From Dasypus novemcinctus (taxonomy: Eukaryota; Chordata; Mammalia; Cingulata; Dasypodidae): a stretch of DNA of 64,000 bases. The stretch is taken from positions 18,134,798-18,198,797 of the forward strand of contig NC_080701.1 of NCBI RefSeq assembly GCF_030445035.2. Reading direction: 5' to 3'. The number at the start of each line of letters is the position of its first letter. Position 1 is the first letter of the stretch. The position numbers were made by a program, and so were the translations under genes. The notes beneath the pieces are model-generated. The model was given only the letters and a program-made list of their open reading frames with translations. It ran no database searches and had not been told where the DNA came from. This document shows, piece by piece, positions 1 to 11,657 of the stretch.

Positions 1-25
1 TCCTGAGTTTTGTTTGACACTCAAT

Positions 26-213
26 TTTTTTAAAAAAGGTTTATTCCCCCTCCCTCATTGTTCACGCTTGCTGTCTTCTCTCTGTGTCCATTTGCTATGC
101 GCTCTCTGTGTCTGCTCATCTTCTCTTTAGGAGGCACCAGGAACCGAACCTGGGACCTCCTGTGTGGTAGGCAGGAAGGGAGCTCAATCACTTGAGGCAT
201 ATCCATTTCCCTC
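26..213 (-). repeat. DAS-type SINE, short form
   Basis: On the minus strand this reads as a tRNA-like head (ctcaagtgattgagctccc, then ggttcggttcctggtgcctc) followed by an A-rich body and tail. The + strand copy therefore starts with a T-run. CTCAATTTT at 20-28 and again at 211-219 looks like the target-site duplication. Confidence 0.85.
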
Positions 214-219
214 AATTTT

Positions 220-1055
220 GTTTTGTTTGTTTTTAAATGGCTTTTTGTTGACCCACCTACCTTGTTAGAACACCAAATGAGAATGTTCACAGAGCCCCAA
301 AACAGGTATGACAACTGTTGAGGGGTTTGGGAATATGAAGAAAAAACCCTTAGAGCTATGATATGTGTAATTAGTTTATGAAGTAATAACTATTGCTATG
401 ATTGCAGCACTTGTATATTAAAAATACCATGAAGTGTTTTTACTGGTCTCTCCTGCACTTAGAAGCGAAAAGACTAGTTCTGGCCAGTACACAGAAGTGT
501 GACGTGTCACTTCTGGGCCGAGGCAGTTAAAAGCCCACATGGCACGTCACCGCTCAGTTTCCCTGCTTCAGCAACCTTGAGGCCACATGGTGAGATGGAG
601 CATCACAAGATGGAGGGATTAGGGCTCCCGGAGTCCTGCGTGTGAGCAAGGAAGACCCCTTCATGGAATCAGGCCCTTGAGAGTCCATTGCTTGTTGCAG
701 TAGCGAAGATAATACCCTGACTTCTCCAGCTTTATGAGCCTTGCTGAGCAGAACCCCTTCCCAGTGGTGGAAAGGAGGCTGGCCAGGGGAGTGAGTCAGG
801 AAAAATCTCCTTAGATGTTGAGGCCATTTGTTAGGTACAGCGCTTAAGCTCTAGGGACTTATTTTGGGGAGAGGAAACAGGGACTGAGTTGTGTTCCTCC
901 CTAGGGAAGTCTGGGACATTTAATCTAGGTTTTTAACTTTTGGGGGGAATTGGAAAGAGCATCTAGGAGAATCAAGGGGGCAAGTGTTTGGTTAGTTAGG
1001 GTTTTGTTTGCTTTCATTTTACTTATACTTCAACAAAAAAGTAAATAAGAAGCAG
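220..1055. other. intronic sequence, nothing recognised
   Basis: I see no exon, RNA gene or recognisable repeat. The short open frames are not supported by splice sites or family resemblance. Confidence 0.5.
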
Positions 1056-1057
1056 CA

Positions 1058-1145
1058 GGGGAGTGGATGTAGCTCGAGTGGTTGAGCACCTGCTTTCCAT
1101 GCATGAGTTCCCGGGGATCGTTCCTTGGTACCTCCTAAAAACAAA
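1058..1145 (+). repeat. tRNA-Ala-like SINE head, copy 1
   Basis: The sequence gatgtagctcgagtggttga resembles a tRNA-Ala A box, and a degraded B box follows before 'cctcctaaaaac'. It has no long body, so it is the short, tRNA-only form of armadillo SINE. Confidence 0.8.
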
Positions 1146-1167
1146 ACACATGAAAGAACAAACTTGT

Positions 1168-1265
1168 TGGGGAGCTGATGTAGCTCAGTGGTTGAGCTCT
1201 TGCTTCCCACAAATGAGGTTCTGGGTTCAATTTCTGGTATCCACCCCCACTGTCCCCCAAAAAGA
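1168..1265 (+). repeat. tRNA-Ala-like SINE head, copy 2
   Basis: A second tRNA-Ala-like unit (tgtagctcagtggttgagct, B box ggttctgggttcaatttc) lies about 25 bp after the first, in the same direction. It has an A-rich end. The pair is either a dimer or two neighbouring insertions. Not a functional tRNA: there is no intact cloverleaf 3' end. Confidence 0.8.
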
Positions 1266-1269
1266 AGCT

Positions 1270-2230
1270 TCATTCCAGACTCAAGTTGGTGCTGTCAGCG
1301 AAAATCAGAATAAGAATGCCCCAATGGGACACTGAGAGGAATAAGGGCTGAGCCTGGGACTGCTGTGTCTGGTTCTCCCCACATGTTGTTTTTGTTTGGC
1401 AGACACAGTCACCTGCAGGTACAAAAGGTGACTGAATAGCAGCCAGGGTAGCCACGTAGCACCTGCCACCTCCTTGCCTGTGTTCCAGGACTTGGACTTT
1501 GGGCTTGTCTGTGCCTCTGTACTTGGTCTGCGTGACTTTTAGCCTTCTAGAGCTTATCTTGTGTCTCTAGCACTTGCCAGACCTTCCAGAGATTCTCTGA
1601 GAGAGCTCCACCATAGCACTGCTACTTTTTGCGGGAATGAAATGATGCATGGGAGGAGAAGGGGAAGAGAAGCAAATTTGGCCCACCTTCTTCCAGAACT
1701 GTTTGTCTGGAAAACCTTCCGACTTATGCATTTTATTTCAACAAGGGGGTGGTGCCAAGTTGGTCTGGTTTTATTTTAGTTCCAACAAAACAGTATAGAT
1801 GCAGGCCATTGACCCTTTACATATAACCATAATCACTCTTCCTTGTTTCTTTTCTGGGCATCTTTTGGAAGTTTGTAGGCCATATTCTATAGAGAGAGAT
1901 ATCATTTCTTTCTGCTATTAAACATCTGTTAAAATGCTCTTCAAATATTGAAATCCAGTTGGCAGGTTCTAGCATCATCCTTTTCAACCTCTGTTGAAAT
2001 GCCCACTGGGTGCATGGCCTGAAATGGGTAGTAGTTACTAGATTGAAAGATCACTAAGGGCTCTGTTTTGTCATCATTTGTTCTTCACCATCTGGCAGCA
2101 TCTTGCATGCAGAAAGAACTCAATTAATGTTTCTTGGTTTGGATGTGCTGTGTGAGAGTTGGAGTAAGTCCTCTAGCTGGGCGTAGAGCTGATTGCTGTC
2201 CTTTGCTATTGGTTAGGGCCAGGGCCACTG
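1270..2230. other. intronic sequence, nothing recognised
   Basis: Unique-looking sequence with no supported gene, RNA or repeat. The reading frames at 1270-1455 and 1561-1779 are short and carry no family signature. Confidence 0.5.
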
Positions 2231-2231
2231 G

Positions 2232-2291
2232 AGTGCCTTTTAATAAGCCTCCAAATGATTCCACTGCAAACAAAATTTGAGAACCACTGCA
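2232..2291 (+). repeat. MER5-like hAT fragment
   Basis: The fragment ends in tttgagaaccactg, the characteristic terminus of MER5/Charlie-type non-autonomous hAT elements. Only the 3' end is left. Confidence 0.65.
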
Positions 2292-2311
2292 TTAGGCCGT
2301 GGCCTTTCATA

Positions 2312-2480
2312 AGCATACTGTAAGAGGCAGCATAGCAGCTTCAGAGCCAGGAGACCTGAGTTCTAGTCCTGGCTTGGCTGTGAACTCAGCCACATACTTC
2401 ACCTCTCTGTTTATTCATCTACCAATAAAGACTGTCCTACAGGATTGCTAAGTTTTCTTCCATCTCTAAAATGGGATGAA
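2312..2480 (+). repeat. MIR SINE
   Basis: It shows the MIR order: 'agagccaggagacctgagtt', 'ctagtcctggcttggctgtg', then 'cacctctctg' and 'ctctaaaatggg'. It is strongly diverged, as expected for this ancient family. Confidence 0.8.
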
Positions 2481-2484
2481 TCTC

Positions 2485-5400
2485 TGATTTATCTCCTCTT
2501 TTATCTCAGCATTTTCTCAGAAGAAATGGTTTGTGGTCATAGATATGAAAGGCTGATAAGGAGAAAGAAACTGTGTCTCCTGTGCTGTAGTCACAAATGC
2601 CCTATGTAGACTCTGACCCTCACGATGTTGTGTCAAGGCAGTAAGTGTCTGTCCTCAACTTTGCCCCTGACAAGCATCTTTGGTTCTTTAATTTCCAAGC
2701 CAAGTTCCCTTCTCTTGGTTTATCTACTACCCTTTTCTGCAAGGCAGCACTCTTAGATTAGCCTCTAGTGAAATTCAGACCTCACCTGAAAATTAAGGCA
2801 GCATCCATCTACAGCATTCCTTTCCTGTTTATTTTTCCCCTCCAAACGCGGGCTAGAAAAATAAACGAAGGATTATGCATATGTATCTTTTCAGTTTCCC
2901 AGGCTTCCACTCAGGGTCTGGGTGTTCAGTTGTGATGCTTCGATATCTCCAAATTAATATTGATTTCCATTCTTCCCCTCCTTTGCTTTCTTCCCCTGCT
3001 CCTGGAATAGGCCCTCTATCCAGTGTCTGCTTCTCGTTCTTTCTGTGATCATGATAGCAGGACATTCGTTTGAATGTTTAGCAATGTTCCTTGCATTTAC
3101 TGGGCAGCCCTCTGGTGGGTTCTTCTGGTTTATCTGATGTGTTGTGCTCAAAAAGACACTCCTTCTAATCTTCTTGGGTGATTTTCTTTGTACTTTAAAA
3201 GACATTTGTCTATACTTGTGATTCCTTTCATTTAAATTTTAAATTATTCCAGGGCCCAATTTTAATGTGCTCATATTTTAGAATGTAGTCTTTCTCTGTC
3301 TCCCTCAGTCTTTGATGAGTTTAAGAATTCCCGTTTCATTTTTAAAATTATTACTCTTATATATGTTGCTTCCATAAGCCTGAGTCCCCTGGTATTTTAG
3401 TGTTCTTTTGTCTTTTTGTTTAGTCTTCTCTTTCTCATACATCACACCATTTGGGGATTTACCTGCATAATTATTTTTACAGGTAAAAGTCTGTAAAATC
3501 ATTGAAAATCAGCCTCTTTTCTCTTTCTTCACAGAATGATTTTTATGGTGCTTGTTTAAGGATACCATTACTAGGTATTTTTGTTGAGTAAGAAATAATT
3601 ATTCTTGGATTTAAGTGTGCAGAGAATATTTGAGTGGGTCTGTGCACAAACTTCTGATTCTCATTGTGGTAAAGCAAAATGGAGGGGGAAAATATTAAAA
3701 AGTAAAGAAAAAAAAATAGGTACATCCAGTATCTCATGGCCCAATAACATAATATTGCTTTATTATTTTGAGCCTTTTAACAAACACCCATTAATTAACA
3801 CTCAGTGGTGATACCTGGATACACAGTGCAAGTTGTAAAATTACCTAATTTTACAATATCTTGAATTCTTGCTGGTGATCATGACAGAAAAAGCAATTAC
3901 TACTTTCATTGAGTTTCTATTTATATTTCCTTCCCAGGGCTAGTGGTTTAAGTGGGAAGATAGTCTTTGAGCCTGAGCATTGGCAAATAAAACTAAATAT
4001 GTATAAGGAATTTTGAATTTCATGCCAGGTAGCTGACATCACTAATGAAGATGGATCGAAGGCTTTTATTTTAGCAAACAGATCCTTTATTATTATAAGT
4101 AAGGTAGTGTATGTGGTTCATCATTCATTGCTATCAGGTAATGACATTAGGTAAATTTTCATAATTTCTACCATAAAATTAGATAAAATCCAGACTAGTG
4201 AGCATGGATAGGTTTCCCTCATTTTTTTTCTGTCTTGAATTTTTATTTAGTTTATTTCACAAAGTAAAAAAATATTATGTGGGCACCTGTGAGAAAGTCA
4301 ACACAGTGATCTTAGTGTAAATAGTGAGAATATCAACTTTGCTCTTTTAGTTGACAATGACACAACCTTTAACTTGATGTCAATAGTCCATCGGTTAGAG
4401 GCACACATCATAAAACCTGTTTCTGTAAGCAGTTCTACAAAAACGGGATCTGTCGTCGTAAAAAATTGTACCCCTGTACTTTAATATGTGGAGTAAAAAT
4501 AAATAAGCAAGCTTGGCTTTCAATATTTATTCTCTCTTAAAATGGTTATTTCAAAATCCTCTATTCCCCAGACTTCATCGGCTTGGTGCTGGAGTTATTT
4601 GATCCTCAGGGAGCCAAATTTCAAGCGTAAGACAAAGCTTTACTTACAGGAGCATACCTGTCCCTGAAAGGAGAAATCCACACTGAGAACCGATCCTTAA
4701 TTTGGGTTTTATTTTAAATGCTTTTGAATATCAGATCTGAAACTGATGGTATTGAAATGTGTTAATAATATTAAACATTCCATGCTTTTTGATCAAGCAC
4801 GAGGTTTCTGAGGAAGCAAAGTCAAGTACAACATTCTTTAACCTGCTTTTAATGAGATCATTAGGGATTTAAAGCTCTATTGGTTGAATTACAGTGTAGC
4901 TTCTCACTTTTAGCTATTGAGTTTATTTAAATTCCGTTTCAAGCTCAGCATTGTGGAAGAGGGTTTTAGAAAAATTTCTGAGTGAAAATAAAGGGCACCT
5001 CTTCGGAGAGCATGGTGTCTCTTTAGAATGAGAGGCTAAGAGAGATTTAATTTGTCTTTGGAGCACAGACCCATGAATGTGGTTTATAGAAACATCATCA
5101 GAAATAGAATGAGGCTTTGGAGAAGTTTATCCCTGCCGTATGGGGTGTGGACACACACAGTCGGTAAGCCTGCTCTGCCTCAAACCCGAGACAGAATGTC
5201 ACCTGGAATTTCTAATAAATTATTTGTTAGACTTTGGGAAGCTTCAATTCTTTATGAAGGTGGTTGTATTTTAATTAGCCAAGAAATGTTACTACAAAGG
5301 ACTGAGAAGTCAGTGATTGGTTTCCTTCATATATGGTCACTAGGGCAAAAGTGCTGATCCTGTGACTGTTGACAAAACGTGTGGTAAAATGTGGCAAGTC

Positions 5401-6025
5401 CATCCTTCTGTCCTCTGGACTGAACTAGGAATTAACACACCTCGTGCATATGTGTCTGATTGTGGTCCCTAAAAACATGACTACATTATCACTGAACTGT
5501 TCAAATATATTCAAGATAATTTTACATGTCGGTATTTTATTGTGTTGTATTTCACTTAATAAATTGGTGATTTTGGCGTAGAGTAATGAGCACATAGTCC
5601 TTATAGATCATAGGTTTCCGTGTATTTGCTCTTAACAGTATATGGCCAAACAAGTATAACACTATTCTTCTGAATAATAGGGGAAAACTAAAGTTATAAA
5701 CCACAGTACTACCTCTTGTCACTTAAAAAGAAATGAAAAGTCTACAAAAGTTAAAAACAAACAAGCTAAAAAAAACAAACAACAAATCAACCCTAAGACC
5801 TTCTGGAATAAGTGGAAGAAGAAAGGCTTTGTTTTGTTAGAGTTGTCAGTGAGATTAAGAAGCACACTGGATTCCAAGGATGATTTTGTTTTGGCATTGT
5901 AGTGATTTGATCCTTTTTCCCCAGTGGGATTCCAGAGGGGTCCTGAAGAGGGTTTCTGGCAGAGAATGAGAAAGAAACTCCTTTCCATTGTTCAATCCTG
6001 GCTGCTCTACAAAACAAAACAAATC
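2485..6025. other. AT-rich intronic sequence, nothing recognised
   Basis: About 3.5 kb in which I recognise no repeat, exon or RNA gene. The open frames here (for example 2954-3205 and 5052-5357) are about 100 codons or shorter, lie in AT-rich DNA and resemble no family. Confidence 0.5.
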
Positions 6026-6029
6026 ATTA

Positions 6030-6393
6030 GTGAGCACTGTTTATTGAGTGCCTCCTGCAGGCGAGGGTCTGCTCTAGGTTCCCTGGGATACATCGGTGAA
6101 TAGAACAGTCACAGCTCTCAGCCAGTGTGGGGCTCACGTGCTAGCTGGGATGGATCAGAAAATTTACAATCGACTTCAGAGCCAAGTAAATCATAGAGAA
6201 GGCCAGGAGGCGATAAGTGCTTTGGGGGGGGAAAGACAGCAAAATAAAGGAGGACCAGGAGCGGTTGCGGTTTTTCAGTGGCGGGCTTAGGGTAGATCTT
6301 ATTGAGAAGGTAACTTTTAAAACAAAAGGAGAGAGTCAGCAATGTCCATATCTGGAGTTAGATCAGTCCAGGCAGAGTTAAAAGCCTGTGCAG
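6030..6393 (-). repeat. L2 LINE, 3' part (first segment)
   Basis: It matches the reverse complement of the L2 3' end: 'tttattgagtgcctcctgca', 'gggatacatcggtgaataga', and later the 'ccaggcagag' motif. The copy is interrupted at about 6380-6393 by two later insertions and resumes at 7116. Joining the two flanks restores the expected L2 order. Confidence 0.8.
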
Positions 6394-6791
6394 GGAAGTG
6401 GACTTGGCTCAATGGATAGGGCGTCCGCCTACCACATGGGAGGTCCAGGGTTCAAACCCAGGGCCTCCTGACCCATGTGGTGAGCTGGCCCATGCGCAGT
6501 GCTGATGTGCACAAGGAGTGCCATGCTACACTGGGGTGTCCCCCATGTAGGGGAGCCCCACACGCAAGGAGTGCACCCTGTAAGGAGAGCCGCCCAGTGC
6601 GAAAGAAAGTGCAGCCTGCCTAGGAATGGTGCCACACACGGAGAGCTGGCACAACAAGATGATGCAACAAAAAGAAACACAGATTCCCAGTGCCACTGAC
6701 TAGACTAGAAGTGAACACAGAAGAATAATACACAGCAAATGGACACAGAGAACAGACAACTGGGGTGCGGGTGGAGGGGGGAAGGGAAAAA
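6394..6791 (+). repeat. DAS SINE, long form
   Basis: A near full-length armadillo SINE with the tRNA-derived head (gtggacttggctcaatggat), the 'gagctggcccatgcgcagtg' core, and the 'gaacagacaactgggg' 3' region. Flanks AAAGCCTGTGCAG (6381-6393) and AAAGCCTATACAG (6793-6805) look like its target-site duplication. It landed in the L2 beside an existing U6-derived insertion. The tail is unusually short of A residues. Confidence 0.93.
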
Positions 6792-6804
6792 GAAAGCCTA
6801 TACA

Positions 6805-6910
6805 GAGCGCCCACTTCCATAGCACTTGGACTAAATTGAGAGCGATACGGAGAAGGGCATGGCCCCTGTGCAAGGAAGACGCACAAGTTCATGAAGTGTT
6901 CCATGTTTTT
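6805..6910 (+). pseudogene. RNU6 pseudogene: U6 snRNA retropseudogene
   Basis: Nearly the whole of U6 spliceosomal RNA can be followed: a degraded 5' stem, then 'ttggactaaattgagagcga', 'acggagaagggcatggcccc' and 'tgtgcaaggaagacgcacaa', ending in 'gtgttccatgttttt'. The ACAGAGA region reads acggaga, and the adjoining AGATTAGC element is shortened to agggc, so base pairing with U4 and the splice site is damaged. Upstream is a DAS SINE rather than a U6 promoter with PSE and TATA. This is a dead copy. The following non-U6 sequence and poly-A make it a chimeric retrocopy. Confidence 0.92.
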
Positions 6911-7101
6911 GTGGTGATATTTTGACGACATCCTTTCATAATTTCTCACAAACGATTCACAAAAATGCAATGCGTTGGTGGCAGGTGATGTATGGGCATA
7001 CTGTGTGACGTTCTGCATGTTTGTTGTAAGTTTACAACTTTTACTATACACTTATTTTTTATATGTGTTCATGTATGAATGATATACTTCAATTAAAAAA
7101 A
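6911..7101 (+). repeat. poly-A-ended tail joined to the U6 copy
   Basis: Sequence starting directly after the U6 T-run and ending in 'cttcaattaaaaaaaaaaa'. The trailing duplication AAAAGTTTCTGCAG (7102-7115) resembles the target site at 6380-6393. The best reading is the 3' end of a LINE-type transcript joined to U6 by template switching. I do not recognise the family with certainty. Confidence 0.6.
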
Positions 7102-7115
7102 AAAAGTTTCTGCAG

Positions 7116-7860
7116 AAACTCTGAAGCAGGAGAGACCCCGGGTTGTAAGAGAATGCACGTGGACCAGTGGGACATGTGGGTGGGGGGCCAGGGAGTCACC
7201 TTGGTGTGTCCGAGCACAGTATGAAATGATCTGAGTTGCCTTTTCAAAACATTCCCTCTTGCTGCTGTGTTCAGGGTGGATTTTTGGAGCCCAAAGGGCG
7301 AAGCATCGAGACTAGTTATGAGGCTAATATAATTATTTACCCAAGCAAGTTTATGATGATTATTTGAATCAGATGATAGCCGTGGCTCTAGTAAGAAGGA
7401 GCTGAAATTTGGAGACATTCTAAAGAGAATTTCTTGACAGATTGGGTTTGGGATGTAAGAAAAGAAAGTGAGTCAGGAAAGGCTCTGGGCTTCGTCGGTC
7501 TGGCTGCCCAGAAGGAGAAATTTCCCAGAGGGGAGAGCTCAGGAGAGCGGGTTTGGATGGTGGAGGGTTAGGGGCTCCGTTTCAGAAACGTGTTGTTTGA
7601 GATGACATTAGACTTCCAGGTGGAGCGGTGCCAGGTGGAGACGTGGGATGGTATCTGATCACCTGCAGTTTCTGGACTGGGACCCTGGATGTTAAGTGAG
7701 TCATGCAGAGGGTGGCTGCGGCAAAGTCTGATTCTGTGGGTGAAATTATCTTTGCTAATGCCAAGTGAACGTATTTGCTTATAAACATGTAAAGCTCTGC
7801 ACATATTTTATCAGGCAAAGAGATCCTGGGAATGTAGGGGATTGACCTTTCGCAGGGAAT
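7116..7860 (-). repeat. L2 LINE, second segment
   Basis: This continues the L2 copy from 6393: 'ctgaagcaggagag', the 'aaaacattccctcttgctgc' block, and 'gagatgacattagacttcca' follow the L2 3' order on the minus strand. The right boundary is vague. Confidence 0.7.
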
Positions 7861-7869
7861 AAAGTGCAC

Positions 7870-9370
7870 GCAGCCCGTCGGACAGGGCAGTGGATTAAGC
7901 GAGCAGAAGGCAGAGGGCTAATATTATTACTGTTCTTATCGAGCTGAGGCAGCGCGTATTATGGAAATGGAAATCCACCACAGAAAAAACATTTGAAAAG
8001 GAAACAAAAACAACCAGAAACGAAACAACAACGTTCTACCCTAGATTGGTGCCAGCTCTCCAGCCCCCACATGCTTGACAGTAGATGATGGTGCTAGAAA
8101 CCTAATACTGAGTAAAACGGATGTGGGTCCTGACCTCATGACCTTGGGAGATACCACAGAAACGCACATTAACAAAGCTAAAGATGAAGACGGATGGCAA
8201 GATAACTGCAATTTGTTATTTCAGCGGGCAGCCCAAGAGCTCCTTCCAGGTTTTTGGGGTGCTCTCTTCAAGCTCACGGGAATTAAGAGGCTCCACGGTG
8301 GTCATAGAGGCTTTGGAATCTTGCTTGGTGGCCTCTCAGTCTCAGACTCATGCCTTGATGGCACAAGGGGATACCGAATCTCCTCCACTGTGAACAGATC
8401 TGGTTCTGAAAGGGCCTTCCTGTCCTAAGTTGAGAGCGGTATCACTTGGCCAACTACTAGTGCCATCCACTGGTGGTGGCCAAATTAGGTGGATTTGTGC
8501 CTCTAAGTTAACCTACATGAAGGGCTCTGCATGTTCAATCTTGTAACCCCCCCGTCACCAGCAGGTGTAGTGCCAGAGGTTAGGTTCTAGTCTCTAGATT
8601 TTGTTCTCTGCTTCCATGGTGAAGATTGGGTGTCCCACCAGAGTAGCTTTCATTGGTTTGAAAGGTGGGAACTGATCCCAGAAAGCAGGACATTTGAAAA
8701 TATTTCACCTCCTGAGTATCGATATGATCCTTTCGTGCTGGACTCCCTAATGACAGAACTTCTCAAATACTTATGTCCTTTCATTTGTTGTAACAGATGT
8801 GTCAGGGGCACACCCAAAAGGGATTTCTTCACTCTTCCCCCAAACTCTGTGGGACCTAGGAAGTAGCATTTCAAAACCACAGTTTCCTGAAGCAGCCGTT
8901 AAGTCAGTGGCATAAGTTGCCACAGAAGCAGTGGTTGAATTAGCTTATGGCAATTCTCGAGAACAGGTAAGAACATTTTGTGTTTCCTTCTTTAGGCGTT
9001 CAAGTTTGACTGCTTTTCTGACATCAGCAGCACAGAGTGTGGTTAATACAAGGACTGCTGGAGTAGTAATTCTCAGCAGGAAATTTGTACTGCATCCTAA
9101 TATGGTGAAGCGGAGAGGGGTGGGGGCACTGGTGACTTGGCCGATCGATTGGCTGCCTCCAGAGATCTGGCTTCAATTTACTATATAATCATATCTAGAT
9201 AATGACCCTTAAGGGAAAGCTGAGTTCCTTTATCTCTGCTTGTAATGAATTAAGCATATTTATATTCAATCACCAAGACATCAATGTCAAGCTCCCTGTC
9301 AGATGCCTGTTAAGGAGGGAAAAGATGAGAGGAAAAAAATAAAGGAAGACAGTGGCAACTGCAAGCCCAC
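7870..9370. other. intronic sequence, nothing recognised
   Basis: No repeat, RNA or exon is recognised. A 117-codon frame at 8075-8428 has no domain features and no convincing splice sites, and I treat it as chance. Confidence 0.45.
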
Positions 9371-9373
9371 AGA

Positions 9374-9396
9374 CCCCCCCCCCCCCCCGCCCCCCC
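9374..9396. repeat. C-tract
   Basis: A run of 15 C, one G and 7 C. On the opposite strand it is a G-run capable of G-quadruplex formation. Its length is likely variable and hard to assemble. Confidence 0.95.
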
Positions 9397-9491
9397 AGAA
9401 GCCACTACCTGCCGTTGGCTCTGCTGTCTGCTTATGCTGCCCTGAGTCTGGACAGCTACACCAGCCAGAATCTCGAAAGTTATTCTTATAT

Positions 9492-9577
9492 CCTCCCTTT
9501 TCCTTACCCTACCCCAATCTATCAGTAAGTTCTACCTCCCTTTTCCTTACCCTACCCCATTGTATCAGTCAGTCCTA
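9492..9577. repeat. two-copy 43-bp tandem duplication
   Basis: The block cctcccttttccttacccta and its following bases occur at 9492 and again at 9535, with a few substitutions towards the end of each unit. Confidence 0.9.
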
Positions 9578-9734
9578 TTACGTGTCTTCCAAAACATCAG
9601 TGTTCCCTTTTATTTCCTCCATCCCACAACCAGTTTCTCATCCCACGCGCCATCTCATCTTCCCTGTCACTGTAGCAACTTCCTAACCAGTACCCCTACT
9701 CTCACACTGGCACCACGGAAGGCTGTTCTTCATC

Positions 9735-10330
9735 TCATAGAAAGATAACCTTTTTAAAAGGGAAATTGGATCACATCCTTGCCCTGTGTCTACTCTTTGA
9801 TGGCTTCCCACTGGACTTAGAGTGAAATGTGTACCTTATCCTCCACAGTTCTGTGTTTTGGCTACAATGGCCTGTTCTTGAGTCATTTGGCTTCCTTGCT
9901 TGTCACTCAAGGAACCTAGTCTTTGAGTTCCTTGAACACACTTCTCTCCTGCCTAAGGACCGTAGCTAATGTCCTTTTGTCTGTTTGGAATATTCTTCCC
10001 TTGACTCCGTAGAACGATCTCAACCTTTGTTTTTCAGCTCTCAGTTGAATGTCACTTTTTCAAGCAGCAACCCTGAGCACTGTATCAAAAGTAGGTTCCC
10101 CCTCATTCTCTATCTTGCTTTCGTTTTTCGATCTTGTTTGTTTCCGTTACATCATTTATCAGAGGCATTATTTTCTCTTCTGTTTATCTACTTCTCCTAC
10201 ACTAGAAAATATAACTCCTGATGTCAGGGACCATGTCTGTCTTTGTTCAGTGTTGTTTCTCCAAGCACCTAGCCCAGTGCCCAAACACATTCAGTGGTCA
10301 ATACATATTTATTCAAAGAATAAGTCAGAA
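9735..10330 (+). repeat. L2 LINE 3' end
   Basis: Landmarks in L2 order: 'gatcacatccttgccctgtg', 'gatggcttcccactggactt', 'tggaatattcttccc', 'gtcagggaccatgtctgtct', and the end 'atacatatttattcaa'. The open frames here are accidental. Confidence 0.88.
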
Positions 10331-10589
10331 GTAGAGATTGTCTGTGCTCTTATTTAGAGATGGAGCCAGATGGAAGAACTAATGTGATGGTATCCCCTTG
10401 GAGAAAGCAGGGCAGTGTTGATCCCACCTCTCACTAGATGCAGTGGCCTTGGACAGCTGCTTCTGCTGACATATGCATCCTCCATATTTGGCCATAGGCA
10501 GTGCCAGGTCTTGGTTGCCAGGAGCTTAGCAGTCCACCAACAAAAGCTGAAATGTGTCGAATGCACACCGAGTGCCTGCCTCCAGGATG

Positions 10590-10740
10590 AGCACATTCCA
10601 TCCCTCTTAGTGCTTATCACAAACCTTTGGGGCTGGGATTCTCATTATCACCATCTTCAGAGGAAGAAGCTGAGGCTGAAGGTGAGGCACCTTGCTGGGG
10701 TCTAGCTAGCAAGCCTGGATTCTAAGCCAGTGGTTCATCT
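10590..10740 (-). repeat. MIR SINE fragment
   Basis: The minus-strand MIR core is visible as 'aggaagaagctgaggctgaa', then 'tagctagcaagcctggattc'. Confidence 0.7.
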
Positions 10741-11657
10741 GCAATGTGCAATCTCTTAACAGCTCTAATGAATATATTTGCCTTGAAGAGCTCTCCCTTT
10801 TAAAGTGTTCTAATAGCACTCCAAATCACCGATAAAATATTTTATTTAATTTCACTGGGTCACTTCCTTTATGACAGGAGAATCCGTAAGTTCACGAGAG
10901 GCAAACCTTGAGAAGCGAAACGCACAGAAAGCGGTGCGGGTGGCAGGATGGTTAGTGGTGAAGGCTCTAAAGACCGAGACCATCCACTCTACCATTTGGC
11001 TTCAGATTCACTCTGGTGTTGATACTGGTAACAATTGCTCCTACAACCAGGACTGAGTCAGTATTTATTTCTGGAATACCTTCAGGGATAGACAAGGTGA
11101 CTATTACGTAATTATCCTACAGGTACAGTAGTACCTCGGTAGTAGTCGTTAATCGGGAGGCACAACGAATACCAAAAACAACAAGTACCAAACAAATTTT
11201 TTCCCCTGAGGAATAATGTAAGTAAATTTAATGCGTTTTCAAACTAAAGGCAATGCACATTTTTAAGGTGATATGTAAAACGTTAGAGTTGTTTATCATT
11301 ACTGTACATGAGAAATAAACCTAAAAATTAATAAATATATTAAATGAAGACTTCGCTTTATCTGTACTGAGAAGAGTCCATGGCCTAACGGGATGGTGGG
11401 AGGAGAGTGGTGAAGGGGAGAGGTCACATGGGGTGTTGCTTGGAAGGAGAGTCCCCTCCAGTGGAGCATCGGGCACTTGCATATCAGGTGTTCTTTTCTC
11501 TTCTCTGCCTTTTTTCAACTTGCACCACAGGCTCTGACACACTCTATGTCACCTTCACTAGAAACTTATCCAATGCAGACAGCTTCTGTCGTCTTGACAG
11601 AATTTCTTGAAAGTGTGAAATTGTTTGGTCATTCAAAAAAAGTCACATTTCTGCCTG

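Noticed and set aside
1168-1265. Possible tRNA-Ala gene
   Set aside because: A and B boxes are present but the acceptor stem does not close; it is a tRNA-derived SINE head, one of many here.
6805-6910. Functional U6 snRNA gene
   Set aside because: Substitutions and a shortening in the key ACAGAGA/AGATTAGC region, and a SINE instead of a U6 promoter upstream.
9303-9686. 127-codon + frame with Pro-run
   Set aside because: The Pro-run is the C-tract and the rest runs through a tandem duplication; no gene features.
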